From contig CM068829.1 of assembly GCA_028554795.2 (NCBI GenBank), positions 131,961,325 to 132,025,324 of the forward strand: DNA of 64,000 bases, given 5' to 3'. Positions 1-10,053 of the stretch are shown here, one piece after another. The translations under genes were made by a program, and so were the position numbers. This DNA is from Sinohyriopsis cumingii (lineage: Eukaryota; Mollusca; Bivalvia; Unionida; Unionidae). Under the pieces are notes generated by a model. That model was not told the origin of the DNA and searched no databases. It worked only from the letters and a program-made list of their open reading frames with translations. Every line of letters starts with the position of its first letter. The stretch's first letter is position 1.

Positions 1-183
1 AGTTAGTATTAGGACTGGTGGGCTTGGTGTCAGTATAATGTGACTGGGTGGGACATGATAAATGTCTGTGGCATTATGCCCCAGTGCTATACATCACTAA
101 AAACTGCTACACTGCAAACATCCTAATGATATGACTGAATATTATTTTAAAGCTATGTTAAAAATCCAATCACACACACACAG
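1..183 (+). repeat. tRNA-derived SINE family A, copy 1 (cut by window edge)
   Basis: The body of a SINE found again on the opposite strand at 961-1283, 25405-25672 and 38040-38145. Shared landmarks are the segment about a tagged-on GTGACTGGGTGGGACATGAT, the CTAGCACT/AGTGCTA block and a terminal (CA)n tract. The tRNA-like head of this copy lies to the left of the window. Non-coding. Confidence 0.6.
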
Positions 184-193
184 AGTTATTGCC

Positions 194-441
194 GGGGCCC
201 CGAGTGGTCTACAGCACTCTTCGTTATGGATCACTGCCATCTCACCTCTATCTGCACCTGTTTGAGTCTCAAATTCAGCCAATGTGGGTATGTGAAAAAA
301 ACTTGCCAGTAGCTTTTCATGGGTCAGTGGTTCTTTCCAATGTTTTCCCAGGTTCTTCCTCCACCATTAATATTGGCCACCATGTATAGCCTATCGTGTG
401 CTGAAAAATGGCATTGAACCCCACAACAACAAGAACAACAA
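194..441 (+). repeat. tRNA-derived SINE family B, copy 1, with 10-bp target duplication
   Basis: About 248 bp, closely related to 50402-50655. It has a tRNA-like head (a GTTTGAGTCTC-type B box near 260), a conserved body containing AACTTGCCAGTA and GGTTCTTC-TCCACC, and a CAACAA-rich tail. The direct repeat AGTTATTGCC occurs at 184-193 and again at 442-451, which I read as the target-site duplication. It abuts the CA tail of the family A SINE. The open frame across 189-389 is a chance ORF. Confidence 0.65.
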
Positions 442-451
442 AGTTATTGCC

Positions 452-960
452 CCTTTTTGTAATCACACCTACAGGCATGCACTAGTACCACACTTGCTAA
501 TCAATGATAATCAATCAATAACATTAGAATAATCCCCCCCCCCCCCATGCATGTGTGTGATGATGAGGAATTGGTGGTTTGTTTAAGTAAGCAAGTTGTA
601 CAACATTTCTCCAGTTGTACTTCCAACATGTAAGTTTAGGGATTATCTTTTTCCTCCTGCGATACAATTCCCAAATTTGGAAGCTATTAATGTCATACAT
701 TTCCCTTTTTTGTCACAACACAACCATAGTCTCCTTTTGCTCCTGATACAAGTTTACGGTAATTTGAGAATGATGAATAATTTGTTATTATAGTCAAATC
801 CCAAAGTCGAGGTGATGGGGTGGGAGGCATTGGTCTTACTTTTAAATTATACTTTCACCTACACACATGCCCACTTTTATTCTGTCCTGTTGGCAAGGTT
901 ATAGTCGATAGAAAATTAAAATTGATTTGAATCAAAAAGGGTGACAGGACATACATTTAC
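452..960. other. no gene seen
   Basis: AT-rich unique-looking DNA with a C12-type run near 535-546. The short open frame at 596-793 has no recognisable composition or splice context. Confidence 0.4.
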
Positions 961-1283
961 TTGTGTGTGTGTGTGATTTGCGTTTCTAACTTTGCTTTAA
1001 CAATTTTGCAGTCATATCGCTACAATGTCTTTAGTGCAACATTTTATAGTGATGTCTAGCACAGTGGCACCATGCTGCAGACATGTATCATCATGTCCCA
1101 CCCAGTGGCATTGTCCTGATACCAGGCCACCAGTACTAACACCTAACTTCTTAATGCTGAGTGCCTAGTGAGGCAGCTGTTAGTACCATGTTTACAAGTC
1201 TTTGGTATCACTCAGCTGGGGTTTGAACCCATGACCTACCACATACAAGGTAGATGCTGTAACTACTAGGCCACCAGAGCGGT
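961..1283 (-). repeat. tRNA-derived SINE family A, copy 2
   Basis: Read on the minus strand, it starts with a tRNA-like head near 1283: an A-box-like TGGCCTAGTAGTTA and the B box GGTTCAAACCC. It continues into the family A body and ends in (CA)n, seen as (GT)n at 961-975 on the plus strand. This is the most complete of four copies in the window. Confidence 0.7.
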
Positions 1284-1812
1284 CAACATTTATTTGCTTG
1301 GTCTGAATAACTTTTTATTTCCTAAAGGTAACAAGTATTGCATTCAGTGAATCAGCACTGTACCTAGGAATGTTGTAATACTGAACAATTTCATTTATGT
1401 CCATAGGTGTAATATCAAATGTTTCAATTTTCAGTTATGCGTTGACGTAAATCATCATTCAGGTGAAATGCAATTTCACCAGATATATCAGCTCTCACAC
1501 ATTCCTTTAAAGCCATATGCACAAGGTATCTATTTAATTTTGCCCTGAAATCTGTTTAATACCAAATGCACTTCCAAGTGCATCATTTTTACAAAGGTCA
1601 GAGCATATAAATTCAGCTGCCTCAAAATAATTTTTCAAAAATTGGCATGTGCAGCAGTTTTAAGTGTTAAATATCCTTTCATATCCTTGTCAAGAAGTTT
1701 TGAAAATAATTCATTGTTGTTGTAAATAATTATGACTTCAGCTTTAAGGCCATTTTTCCTGTTCAACCAACCTCTTGAAAATACTCTGAAGTGAAATGAA
1801 AATATGTATTCT
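1284..1812. other. no gene seen
   Basis: AT-rich DNA without recognisable coding or repeat structure. The 65-codon open frame at 1635-1832 on the minus strand is not supported by anything else. Confidence 0.4.
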
Positions 1813-2457
<645 letters not shown>

Positions 2458-2581
2458 AATAAATTAAAGTAGTTTTTATTGACATTAAAAATCTCAATAT
2501 TTTAATGACATGATACATGTATTTGTAAAAAATATTTCAGAAGACAGACTGCATGAATGATATTTCAGAAGACAGACTGCA

Positions 2582-3129
<548 letters not shown>

Positions 3130-3732
3130 GACTCCAACTACTATATCTGAGGCAGTAGATATATGCAGGTATCAAATTGTATATGTTTTCAGACCTAATA
3201 TACATACAACAAAGACTGATTTTATGGTGTGTATGAGTATACCTTCCACTGAACATGGGGATCCAACATGAATCACTCTATGCACCTATCTAAGGTCTGC
3301 CCCCATTCCAATTGCAATTGTCGCAGAAATTATTTTTATGTGATTGTTTTCACTTGAGAGATAGCACAGAATATATTCATTTACTTTGCAATATTGTGGA
3401 TAGCGGTATTGCACAACAGTGCAGTTTTCTTCCTTTTTTCTCCATTGCACAGTTGATCACCTAGAAGTAGCTTAGCTTGCTCAATAGCTTTACCACACCA
3501 TACAAGTCTTGTGTAGACTATTGTTAAAGAAATGCATTCACCTATGCATAAAGTACTGTGATCTTAAAACTGTTCAGTGACACGTATCACATGTCCATCA
3601 AGTGTGGAACTATATGTATTCAGTTATCAGAACATGACAATGACAGATGACAAAGAGAAACTAAGAAAGTCAAATATGCAAGTATTATATTTGATACATT
3701 TCCATTTAAATCAAAGTAACTCAGAGTTACTG
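3130..3732. other. left flank of the Polinton; no gene seen
   Basis: Unremarkable AT-rich host DNA ending in TTACTG (3727-3732), which reappears at 19057-19062 immediately beyond the other end of the Polinton. Confidence 0.5.
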
Positions 3733-3990
3733 AGCAGCAGAGGGGGCGAATCGGACATTTTGTCCAATCGTTATTTTGCTTAATTATTACTTCTGCACTC
3801 AGCGGATCCGGTGTAGTCAGCGCCTGGTAAAAAAAAAACGACGACGTCGTTGGGGGATCGTCGCGTCGTCATTTGGTTTAATTAACACCTTCTGCGCGCC
3901 GATCCCCAGCGTCGTCAGCGTCCGGTAAGCACATCGACGACCGCGTCGATGTCATCGCCCCCTCTGCTGCTAAGTGGTTATTTACAATGA
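3733..3990 (+). repeat. Polinton left terminal inverted repeat
   Basis: 258 bp, matching the reverse complement of 18800-19057 without a difference that I can see, including its A10 run. It contains an inner inverted pair: a 17-bp motif beginning AGCAGCAGAGGGGG at 3733-3749 recurs in reverse complement at 3955-3971. The outermost 239 bp is therefore itself a foldback unit. The last 19 bp, ending TTTACAATGA, lies outside that foldback. Confidence 0.95.
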
Positions 3991-4336
3991 TCTTACAAAC
4001 AGAGTGATCACTAACTCCTCCTCTTGCAGATCAATTAGGTTATTTGACTGATCGGTAATTCTAAAATTAATTCTCGTTAAAAACCGATCATGGCATCGCA
4101 TATAGACCGGATTAATCGGACTCTCAACGATTAAAAATCCCGGAGGGGCTGTTGGTGAAAATGAATAAAGGATATATCCCTGTTGAGCCTGATTTGATTG
4201 CTTGGTATCCACCTGGTAACTTCCTTCGATAGCATCACACACTAGATTAATCGCTATCACCGATGCGATATTTACGTTGTACGGGGCAATATGCCTACCA
4301 TCATCTCCGTTATCGTGTCTGAGGATATTAGTTGAT
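3982..4336 (-). pseudogene. C-terminal part of penton-like structural protein, out of frame with 4272-4844
   Basis: No ATG opens this frame; the first possible start, at 4260, is GTG. The frame is open upstream back to the G12 run at 4337-4348, and its content looks like the natural C-terminus of the preceding protein: a PYNVNIASV-type strand, then NLVCDAIEGSYQV, PPGF and a terminal strand EELVITLFVRSL. The 4272-4844 frame and this one are offset by a single base at the homopolymer. Polintons of many invertebrates carry one protein spanning both parts (recalled family pattern, not searched). The break is either a real lesion or a homopolymer miscall. Confidence 0.6.
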
Positions 4337-4844
4337 GGGGGGGGGGGGCATCCGCGGGTGGATTCTTAGGCCATCCTAGTATGGTTCTTATTGAACTGTT
4401 ATAAATATCAACCATATACCCCGGTGTGCTTATTTCAATCGTCGACGATAACGTCGGTTCATGAACCGTAATAGCGATTTTTGATTCCTTTCCTGTGATC
4501 GATTTTATTCTGCGTTGAAATTCTTTATTGATTTGCTCTATTTGGTATGACCCAGTTGGTATTGTAACCTCCTCCCAGTCTGGGGTTCCATCGGGTTTAT
4601 TTTTCCGTGCAAAAACCAGCGAGTTATTAGGTTGTTGTCCGTTAAATGCGTCCGCTCGGATATTAGGCCAACTGTGATATACTCGCAATTTTGCCAGCGC
4701 TATTTCCTTTACTGGAACCGGTGATGGAAAGTTTACACTGAATTCGGGTTTCGTTGATGTTATCGATATCATATTTGTTTGTACCGGAGTGGTATTCTCC
4801 GCGATCCGCTGAAGTAATTGAGACCCTTCGGGGTTCAGCGACAT
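4272..4844 (-). CDS. penton-like/minor structural protein, N-terminal 190 residues, frame broken at G12
   Basis: ATG at 4844, preceded by an AATAATAATA leader like the other late genes. The beta-rich sequence contains a YHSWPNI strand and a WEEVTIPTGSYQIEQINKEFQ segment. That IPxGSYxIxxIN pattern is frequent in Polinton-encoded proteins next to the capsid genes (recalled). Size and position suit a single-jelly-roll penton or another vertex protein, but I cannot prove the fold. The final 29 or so residues after the proline run come from the wrong frame: at the G12 run (4337-4348) the conserved continuation moves to the frame at 3982-4336. It lies 5 bp from the membrane protein gene upstream, in the same direction, at the end of the late cluster. 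Confidence 0.6.
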   Translation of the reverse strand: MSLNPEGSQLLQRIAENTTPVQTNMISITSTKPEFSVNFPSPVPVKEIALAKLRVYHSWPNIRADAFNGQQPNNSLVFARKNKPDGTPDWEEVTIPTGSYQIEQINKEFQRRIKSITGKESKIAITVHEPTLSSTIEISTPGYMVDIYNSSIRTILGWPKNPPADAPPPHQLISSDTITEMMVGILPRTT

Positions 4845-4849
4845 TATTA

Positions 4850-5386
4850 TTATTCGTTGTTTTTAGTGTCTAATTTTAACAACCAGGTGGTTTCGGCTTC
4901 CAGTTGAAAATCCTCGATTTTTGACATCGCGGAGCTATATAACTGGACCATCGTGGAGAATTCAACATCGGATACGAACAAATTATCAATCGATAACAAG
5001 ATCAACCCGGATAATTTCGAGTATGCGTCGGATACTATTTGATGTTTTACTGTATACTCGTTGAGTTTTTTCTGAAAACACGATGATATCTTCCTAGTGA
5101 TTGCGTTGGCAACTCCAGCAACTGTTGTCATTGCGGAGACAGCGATTGGAACAGCGATCGGGGCTATCGTGGTCACCGTGGATAAAATAACACCGGCGCC
5201 AGCTACTATACCCGATACCGAGTACACGACCGCGTCGATGGCGGTTATTTTTCTGCGGTATTTTTTTATTTTTGCACGGTATTGTTCGGAAAGCGTTTTC
5301 AAGTTCGCGGAGAATTCTTTTGCGGTATCGAATCGATATTGATGTGACGTCGGTGATACCTCTGATTCAATTTCCTTGGTGGTCAT
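4850..5386 (-). CDS. Polinton membrane protein with central hydrophobic segments
   Basis: 178 residues. A charged, coiled N-terminus (residues 1-48, rich in K, E and R) is followed by a long hydrophobic Ala/Val/Ile/Gly stretch (about 50-95) able to form two membrane passes. Then come a basic helix (RKISSCFQKKL) and an acidic helical tail with a DNLFVSDVEFSTM motif. Similar small two-pass proteins occur in other Polintons (recalled); the function is unknown, possibly virion membrane or entry-associated. The leader has an AAAATAAAA stretch immediately before the ATG at 5386. It sits between the fibre-like gene and the penton-like gene in a same-strand array. Confidence 0.6.
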   Translation of the reverse strand: MTTKEIESEVSPTSHQYRFDTAKEFSANLKTLSEQYRAKIKKYRRKITAIDAVVYSVSGIVAGAGVILSTVTTIAPIAVPIAVSAMTTVAGVANAITRKISSCFQKKLNEYTVKHQIVSDAYSKLSGLILLSIDNLFVSDVEFSTMVQLYSSAMSKIEDFQLEAETTWLLKLDTKNNE

Positions 5387-5411
5387 TTTTATTTTAAAAG
5401 AGCTAGTGTTT

Positions 5412-7124
5412 TTAATTACTTAGATTCGCTGCAAATTCCACATACCATGTAATGTTTGCCCGGGCTAGATTTCTATCAACGGCATAAATTGTAAACTGTT
5501 CAGTTGCGTTCCTGTCTATAATTGTTGATATTGTATTGTTAAACCCGGATGAACTCGACGATAATATATTAAACTGCATCATTGAAACCAGTGTCAATCG
5601 ATAAATACCCTTAACAGTTGCGGTAATATTTACTGTATTCTGTGTAGGAGTCCAATCGAATGATCCATGCCGAATTGTGTATACTGTGTTGATGATGTTC
5701 TCATGAGGGATTTTTATTTTTTCGAATTGCTCTGCTACTCTCGGTAGTCCGTCTTTAATCGCTTCAACATCAGTTTTAATCGTTCCTATTTCCTGTATAT
5801 GCGTGTCCACATCTTTTTTGTTCGCTGCAACCCTAGTAATGAGTGTATTTATTTCCTGTATATGCGTGTCTATACTTTTTTTGTTCGCTATAACATTAAT
5901 TTTGAGTACTTCTATTTCCCCTTCATGCACGTCTATACTTTTTTTGCTCGCTATAGCATTAGTGTTAATTGTTTCTATTCTCTGTCCATGCGCGTCTACA
6001 TTATTTATGATCGTTACAACATTAGTTTTGATTGTTTCTATTTCCCGTGTATTCTCGGTCATACTTTTTTTGTTCGCTGCAACATCAAGTTTGATTGTTC
6101 CTATTTCATATGTATGCACGTCTATGCTTTTTTTGTTCGCTGCAACATCAGTTTTGATTATTCCTATTCCCCGCCAATACGCGTCTACATTTTTTTTGTT
6201 CGCTTCAACATCAGTTTTGATTGTTCCTATTTCCTGTGTATGCGCGTCCACACTCTTTTTGTTCGCTTCAATATCAGTTTTGATTGTTCCTATTTCCTGT
6301 GTATGTGCGTCCATATTATTTATGATCGTTGTAACATCAGTTTTGATTGTTTCTATTTTCCGTCCATGCGAGTCTACATTATTTATGATCGTTGCAACAT
6401 TAGCGCCGATTGTTTCTATTTCCCGTTCATGCGAGTCTACACTCTTTTTGTTCGTTGCAACATTAGTTTTGATTGTTTCTATTTCCTGTCTATACGCAGT
6501 GATATCATTTATAGTTATTGTGATCTCATCCGGCTTGGTATTTTTTTTACCAAAGAATTTATCAAAGTTGTCATCGATCCTGTTAACATTTTTTCGTAAC
6601 GAGGTAAATTGGCCCGGCAGCGTCATAAGATCCGAAATAGCATTTGTTATTATTATAAAATTCGGTTCGGTTGCCGTCGGGGGCCCCCGAAAAAAACTAT
6701 CGACAATGTGTCGCACATCGTCGAAATGCGTTAGCGTCAACACGATCCGTTCTTCATACGATTTAATTTCACTACGTAAACCTTTTAACGAATTTGACAT
6801 GGTTATATAATTGTCGCCAAGTGTACTTATTTTTCCATTTATCGTCAAGATGGATTCACCCGGTTTGAGTCGTCCGTCGCTGTTATACAGCGCGATAGTG
6901 TCCTCGGCGGCATCACGCTGTCGTATTAAAACGTCATTCAGTGACACATTACCGGATTTCAATTTACCCTGGCGGTCTTGAAATACAACTATTTCGCCCG
7001 GGTCAACACTTGTTAGATTCAACATATCAGCGATTTCATCCTCAATTAGTTTTTTTATGTCGGCGGCGGTCGTTTCCGTGGATTCTTTCAGCGCCGAAAC
7101 CGGTCGCCCCCAGATATCAATCAT
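5412..7124 (-). CDS. long coiled-coil fibre-like protein with 21-residue repeats
   Basis: 570 residues. The N-terminus MIDIWGRPV is a short conserved-looking attachment-like peptide. Residues about 20-200 are helical. About 200-440 is a tandem array of 21-residue units (three heptads, 63 bp), typified by ANKKSVDAHTQEIGTIKTDV, with T-N-N variants. The last 90 or so residues form a beta-rich, Ser/Asn-rich globular tip (WTPTQNTVNITATV ... WYVEFAANLSN). This head-shaft-tip plan matches trimeric virus fibres, so a receptor-binding fibre is the natural inference. ATG at 7124 follows TTTACAATAATA and overlaps the protease stop by 8 bp, giving a tight late array. Long plus-strand open frames over 5799-6810 are shadows of the repeat. 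Confidence 0.7.
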   Translation of the reverse strand: MIDIWGRPVSALKESTETTAADIKKLIEDEIADMLNLTSVDPGEIVVFQDRQGKLKSGNVSLNDVLIRQRDAAEDTIALYNSDGRLKPGESILTINGKISTLGDNYITMSNSLKGLRSEIKSYEERIVLTLTHFDDVRHIVDSFFRGPPTATEPNFIIITNAISDLMTLPGQFTSLRKNVNRIDDNFDKFFGKKNTKPDEITITINDITAYRQEIETIKTNVATNKKSVDSHEREIETIGANVATIINNVDSHGRKIETIKTDVTTIINNMDAHTQEIGTIKTDIEANKKSVDAHTQEIGTIKTDVEANKKNVDAYWRGIGIIKTDVAANKKSIDVHTYEIGTIKLDVAANKKSMTENTREIETIKTNVVTIINNVDAHGQRIETINTNAIASKKSIDVHEGEIEVLKINVIANKKSIDTHIQEINTLITRVAANKKDVDTHIQEIGTIKTDVEAIKDGLPRVAEQFEKIKIPHENIINTVYTIRHGSFDWTPTQNTVNITATVKGIYRLTLVSMMQFNILSSSSSGFNNTISTIIDRNATEQFTIYAVDRNLARANITWYVEFAANLSN

Positions 7125-7575
7125 TATTATTGTAAATGTTATTCTCTAAAATCCGTTGAGCTTCTACGACCCCACTAGTGTATTCGTTTACAACCACATG
7201 AGGTGGTTTCCGCGATGATGAAATCGTCGCAAGTACGTTCAATACCTCACGGCCACATATCGGTGGGTCACTTAATCGCTGTGTTGGCAGCGTGGAATAA
7301 AAAACCCGGGCTGAACACGCCGGGGCTGAACACGCCCGGATATACCGCATGAACTCTTTCGGCGGAGCTAACCCGTATGAATCAAAATAGACGATCGCAC
7401 GCGGATCAATCGCGTACGCAACCCAATGAGTTCCCGCTCCGGAGGACCCATCGAGGTTAATTATGCCGGTTTCAATATTTCCTGGTGCCGCCGGTAATTG
7501 ATCTCTCATAAAAACACCTCTGAAGTTTTTTATCGCTAGCGCGTTTGCGGCGTCTATTAAATCAAAATTAGACAT
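7117..7575 (-). CDS. adenain/Ulp1-like cysteine protease
   Basis: Virion maturation protease of the adenoviral type. Counting from ATG 7575 (MSNFDL) the product is 152 residues, with His50 (GTHWVAY), Asp65 (YFDSYG), Gln99 (PTQRL) and Cys107 (ICGREVL) in the family order. The N-terminal GVFMRDQLP block is also typical. An open frame runs upstream to an ATG at 7686 through four copies of a 15-bp repeat (peptide unit MTPES). I prefer 7575 because the family normally begins close to the FRGVF block and the upstream part overlaps the neighbouring gene. It lies between the small hydrophobic protein and the fibre gene. In adenoviruses this enzyme processes capsid precursors. Confidence 0.88.
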   Translation of the reverse strand: MSNFDLIDAANALAIKNFRGVFMRDQLPAAPGNIETGIINLDGSSGAGTHWVAYAIDPRAIVYFDSYGLAPPKEFMRYIRACSAPACSARVFYSTLPTQRLSDPPICGREVLNVLATISSSRKPPHVVVNEYTSGVVEAQRILENNIYNNND

Positions 7576-7640
7576 TGGAGTCATAGACTCAGGAGTCATA
7601 GACTCAGGAGTCATAGACTCAGGAGTCATTGACTCCCGAG

Positions 7641-8117
7641 TCAATAAACGGTTCCCGGTAGTCTTAGACCCTTTCCCGAGTACCATGAATACGGGGTTCC
7701 CGGTAGTCTTAGACCCTTTCCGGCCACGGGTCGTTTTTTTTTGTAGCCTTTCCCGGTTGCCTTCTTCAATGCCATCCCCGCCGCGGTACCAACGGCTCCT
7801 AACGCCGCCGCCTTAGCCACTGCTGGTGCGGCCGCGGCAATCAATGCCGGAATCTCAGCTAACAGCGGAAATATTCCACCGGTCTTTTCCATGTTTTTAA
7901 TTGCTGCGGCTGAAAAATCTATTTGAACACCCTTTTTATTCTTCATCGCATCATTGAAATGTTTTATTTGACGCGCCGTCAACGATATCTTATGATTACC
8001 ACCCGCCATCTGCGACGGCTTCAGCGTTATTGTGGTCCCGCATTGTTTAGCCGACTTTGATCGTAATTTCTTGACTTGACCATCAGTCAACTCTACACTG
8101 ACGACACTATACGACAT
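7641..8117 (-). CDS. small basic/hydrophobic virion-type protein
   Basis: 158 residues. The N-terminal half has two short repeats of a T-x-x-Q-x-K pattern (LTDGQVKKL, LTARQIKHF) and a KKGVQIDFSAAAI strand. The middle is an Ala-rich hydrophobic segment (about 88-118, beginning GGIFPLLAEIPALIAAAA). The tail is basic and ends in a duplicated GKGLRLPGT motif (33-bp repeat at the 3' end). Proteins of this plan are common beside Polinton capsid genes (recalled). A minor capsid or core-associated role is an inference. ATG 8117 follows TTTACAATAAA. The gene end overlaps the upstream extension of the protease frame but not the start at 7575. Confidence 0.65.
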   Translation of the reverse strand: MSYSVVSVELTDGQVKKLRSKSAKQCGTTITLKPSQMAGGNHKISLTARQIKHFNDAMKNKKGVQIDFSAAAIKNMEKTGGIFPLLAEIPALIAAAAPAVAKAAALGAVGTAAGMALKKATGKGYKKKRPVAGKGLRLPGTPYSWYSGKGLRLPGTVY

Positions 8118-8146
8118 TTTATTGTAAACGCGTTTTGTGCTTTCAA

Positions 8147-9559
8147 TTACATGTTTTCCACTGGCGCATCAACGATTCTCATTCGTCCACCAACACCTTC
8201 TAGCAGCATTGATTTATCGCTGAGAATGACAGCAACCGCTCTATAATTGTCACCACCCGGGGGGATTATACGAGCTCGGAAGTGTATATCAACGACGGAT
8301 TGTCTCGTTAAATCAAGATGTTCCAGCGAAAAATAATAAATCGGATACAGGTTTTTAAAATCAAGTTGTGATATTTGCAAACCGGTGTCGACGTTTTGAT
8401 CACGACCCATATATGACAGCAATCGATGATACACACGTGCGATATGGTTTTGACCGTAATTAAGTTGTATATCCTCAGATGGTTCCTGCTGGCCGTTTAT
8501 TCTCAGCGAGACGTCAGTAACGCCTAATTGATCAAATATCATATGGCTGGATAATTGATTATCAACTCTCGTCATATCCTGCAACGCAACAAATATATGA
8601 CGCGGAGCCGAAATACCTTGTTGTGATGCCAGGTTCCATGTGAATATACCATTGATATTTGATTGCTTAGTATCTGTTGTTGTTGTTAGCCAACTTAGTA
8701 ATGATTTTCCTCCCTGCTCCATGAAGGATAGCAATCGTGCCTCTGTGGTAATGGATGGAGTCAACACCGGCATCCACAATGACATTTTAGTTAAAACGAC
8801 TTTACCAGGGTCATTATTTGGATTTGCAGTATCCGCTGAAATTCTCCAAATTGCATTTCTATCATCACCTTTTCGCACAAGTACCACGGTATGCTTTGCT
8901 CCGTAGATAACTTTTCGCACGTTCCTACAAAATCCAAATATATGATGCAGTGGAATCGCGCATGAGAAAGATCTACGCGGTCCTGTTAACATTGATATGC
9001 GTGTTACGGCTCCGATGTTGAAATTAGGATCGCTGTTTATAATCATATTCTCAATATCAGCATCAGCGTCACCAGCATTTTTTTTTGGTCGTCTTACCAC
9101 AAATTGCGAGTTTCCGGCAGTGTTTCTAGTATCCTTTGCAAACATCATAGATGGACCCGCTGATCTTGTGTAATCGTCGGAATATCTTGCTAGCCCGATT
9201 ATTGTTGTAGCAACATCAACATCGCGTTCTATAGACTCGATCTCTCGCCCGTCAATGAGATATTTTGCGCTCTCAAACAGCGCCATTACGCCGTTATTGA
9301 CTAAGCCAACTTTGGTACCATCTGGATACGGTGCTGGTACAGCAGGAGTATCGGCCTCTGTTACAAGTTCTCCTTCGATTTCAATAAACGCTTCACACGG
9401 TAAAAAGTATTTACTGGTATCATGGACTTGAAGTTCAATTCGCGATCGTATGTCGGGTTGTACTGCATAATAGGAATAAAATTGATAATTACGGACGGAA
9501 TCATCCTTGTGCACTGGTGCGTCCATATCAAACGCCGGGTCAGCTGTTCGTTTAAACAT
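8147..9559 (-). CDS. MCP: major capsid protein, double jelly roll
   Basis: 470 residues, the usual length for a Polinton MCP. Family signatures: an N-terminal YYAVQPDIRSRIELQVHD, then YFLPCEAFIEIEGELV, the hallmark LVNNGVMALFESAKYLIDGREIES, and a C-terminal IYYFSLEHL/VDIHFRARI pair for the second jelly roll. Trimers of such proteins form pseudo-hexameric capsomers in Polintons, adenoviruses and related viruses (Krupovic and colleagues). ATG 9559 is preceded by ATTAAATAAA. It is intact throughout, flanked by the small hydrophobic protein downstream and the pVI-like protein upstream, which supports a virion role for the whole leftward cluster. Confidence 0.9.
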   Translation of the reverse strand: MFKRTADPAFDMDAPVHKDDSVRNYQFYSYYAVQPDIRSRIELQVHDTSKYFLPCEAFIEIEGELVTEADTPAVPAPYPDGTKVGLVNNGVMALFESAKYLIDGREIESIERDVDVATTIIGLARYSDDYTRSAGPSMMFAKDTRNTAGNSQFVVRRPKKNAGDADADIENMIINSDPNFNIGAVTRISMLTGPRRSFSCAIPLHHIFGFCRNVRKVIYGAKHTVVLVRKGDDRNAIWRISADTANPNNDPGKVVLTKMSLWMPVLTPSITTEARLLSFMEQGGKSLLSWLTTTTDTKQSNINGIFTWNLASQQGISAPRHIFVALQDMTRVDNQLSSHMIFDQLGVTDVSLRINGQQEPSEDIQLNYGQNHIARVYHRLLSYMGRDQNVDTGLQISQLDFKNLYPIYYFSLEHLDLTRQSVVDIHFRARIIPPGGDNYRAVAVILSDKSMLLEGVGGRMRIVDAPVENM

Positions 9560-9589
9560 TTTATTTAATAATACGCTGATGCATCTAAA

Positions 9590-10027
9590 TCATCGTCGTC
9601 GTTTTAAACCACTCCCCGCTATTATGTTTGCGGTGTCATCTTGATTACTGTTTACCAACGACTCTAGTTTTTCTTCCACGGCGTTATTTATTACTTTACT
9701 GACATTCGCAGGCATCACTGTCGTTGATGGCATCTGTTTTTTTCTTGAAAATCTCTTGGATTTCACCAACGACATTAGTTTGTCCCGCGCGGCTGAAAGC
9801 GCCTTTCCGGCAACATCTCCAATAGCACTAATTCCCTTATCACGAATAACATCAATAGCCTTCATTCCTAATTGTTTGGCTAACGGCGCTACTTTTGGAG
9901 CCATTCTTGTAAATAACCCCGCAATGGTGCTACCGAGACCATCTCCATAGTACGCACGGTAAACAGGCAATCGCGAGTTTACCACGTAGACGAGTACTGG
10001 TTTATCGTGATTGTAGTGTATGATCAT
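9590..10027 (-). CDS. basic virion-like protein with amphipathic segment (adenovirus pVI/pX-like in character)
   Basis: 145 residues from ATG 10027. An earlier GTG at 10042 is less likely because the ATG sits directly behind the AATAAGG leader. The N-terminus YRAYYGDGLGSTIAGLFTRM contains a Gly-rich start seen in several Polinton proteins. Next is an amphipathic Ala/Leu/Lys region (about 40-80), a basic patch KSKRFSRKKQ, and a C-terminus ending GSGLKRRR. Cement or membrane-lytic minor capsid protein is the likeliest reading, based on position next to the MCP and composition only. Confidence 0.6.
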   Translation of the reverse strand: MIIHYNHDKPVLVYVVNSRLPVYRAYYGDGLGSTIAGLFTRMAPKVAPLAKQLGMKAIDVIRDKGISAIGDVAGKALSAARDKLMSLVKSKRFSRKKQMPSTTVMPANVSKVINNAVEEKLESLVNSNQDDTANIIAGSGLKRRR

Positions 10028-10053
10028 CCTTATTAAAAACACCAGTTTTCCAA

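Noticed and set aside
961-1283. functional tRNA gene
   Set aside because: B-box and A-box-like sequences are present, but the segment belongs to a multicopy SINE with a body and CA tail, and no clean cloverleaf is apparent.
5799-6810. 266- and 335-codon plus-strand frames opposite the fibre gene
   Set aside because: Shadows of the 63-bp repeat in the minus-strand coiled-coil gene; Phe/Cys/Tyr-rich antisense composition.
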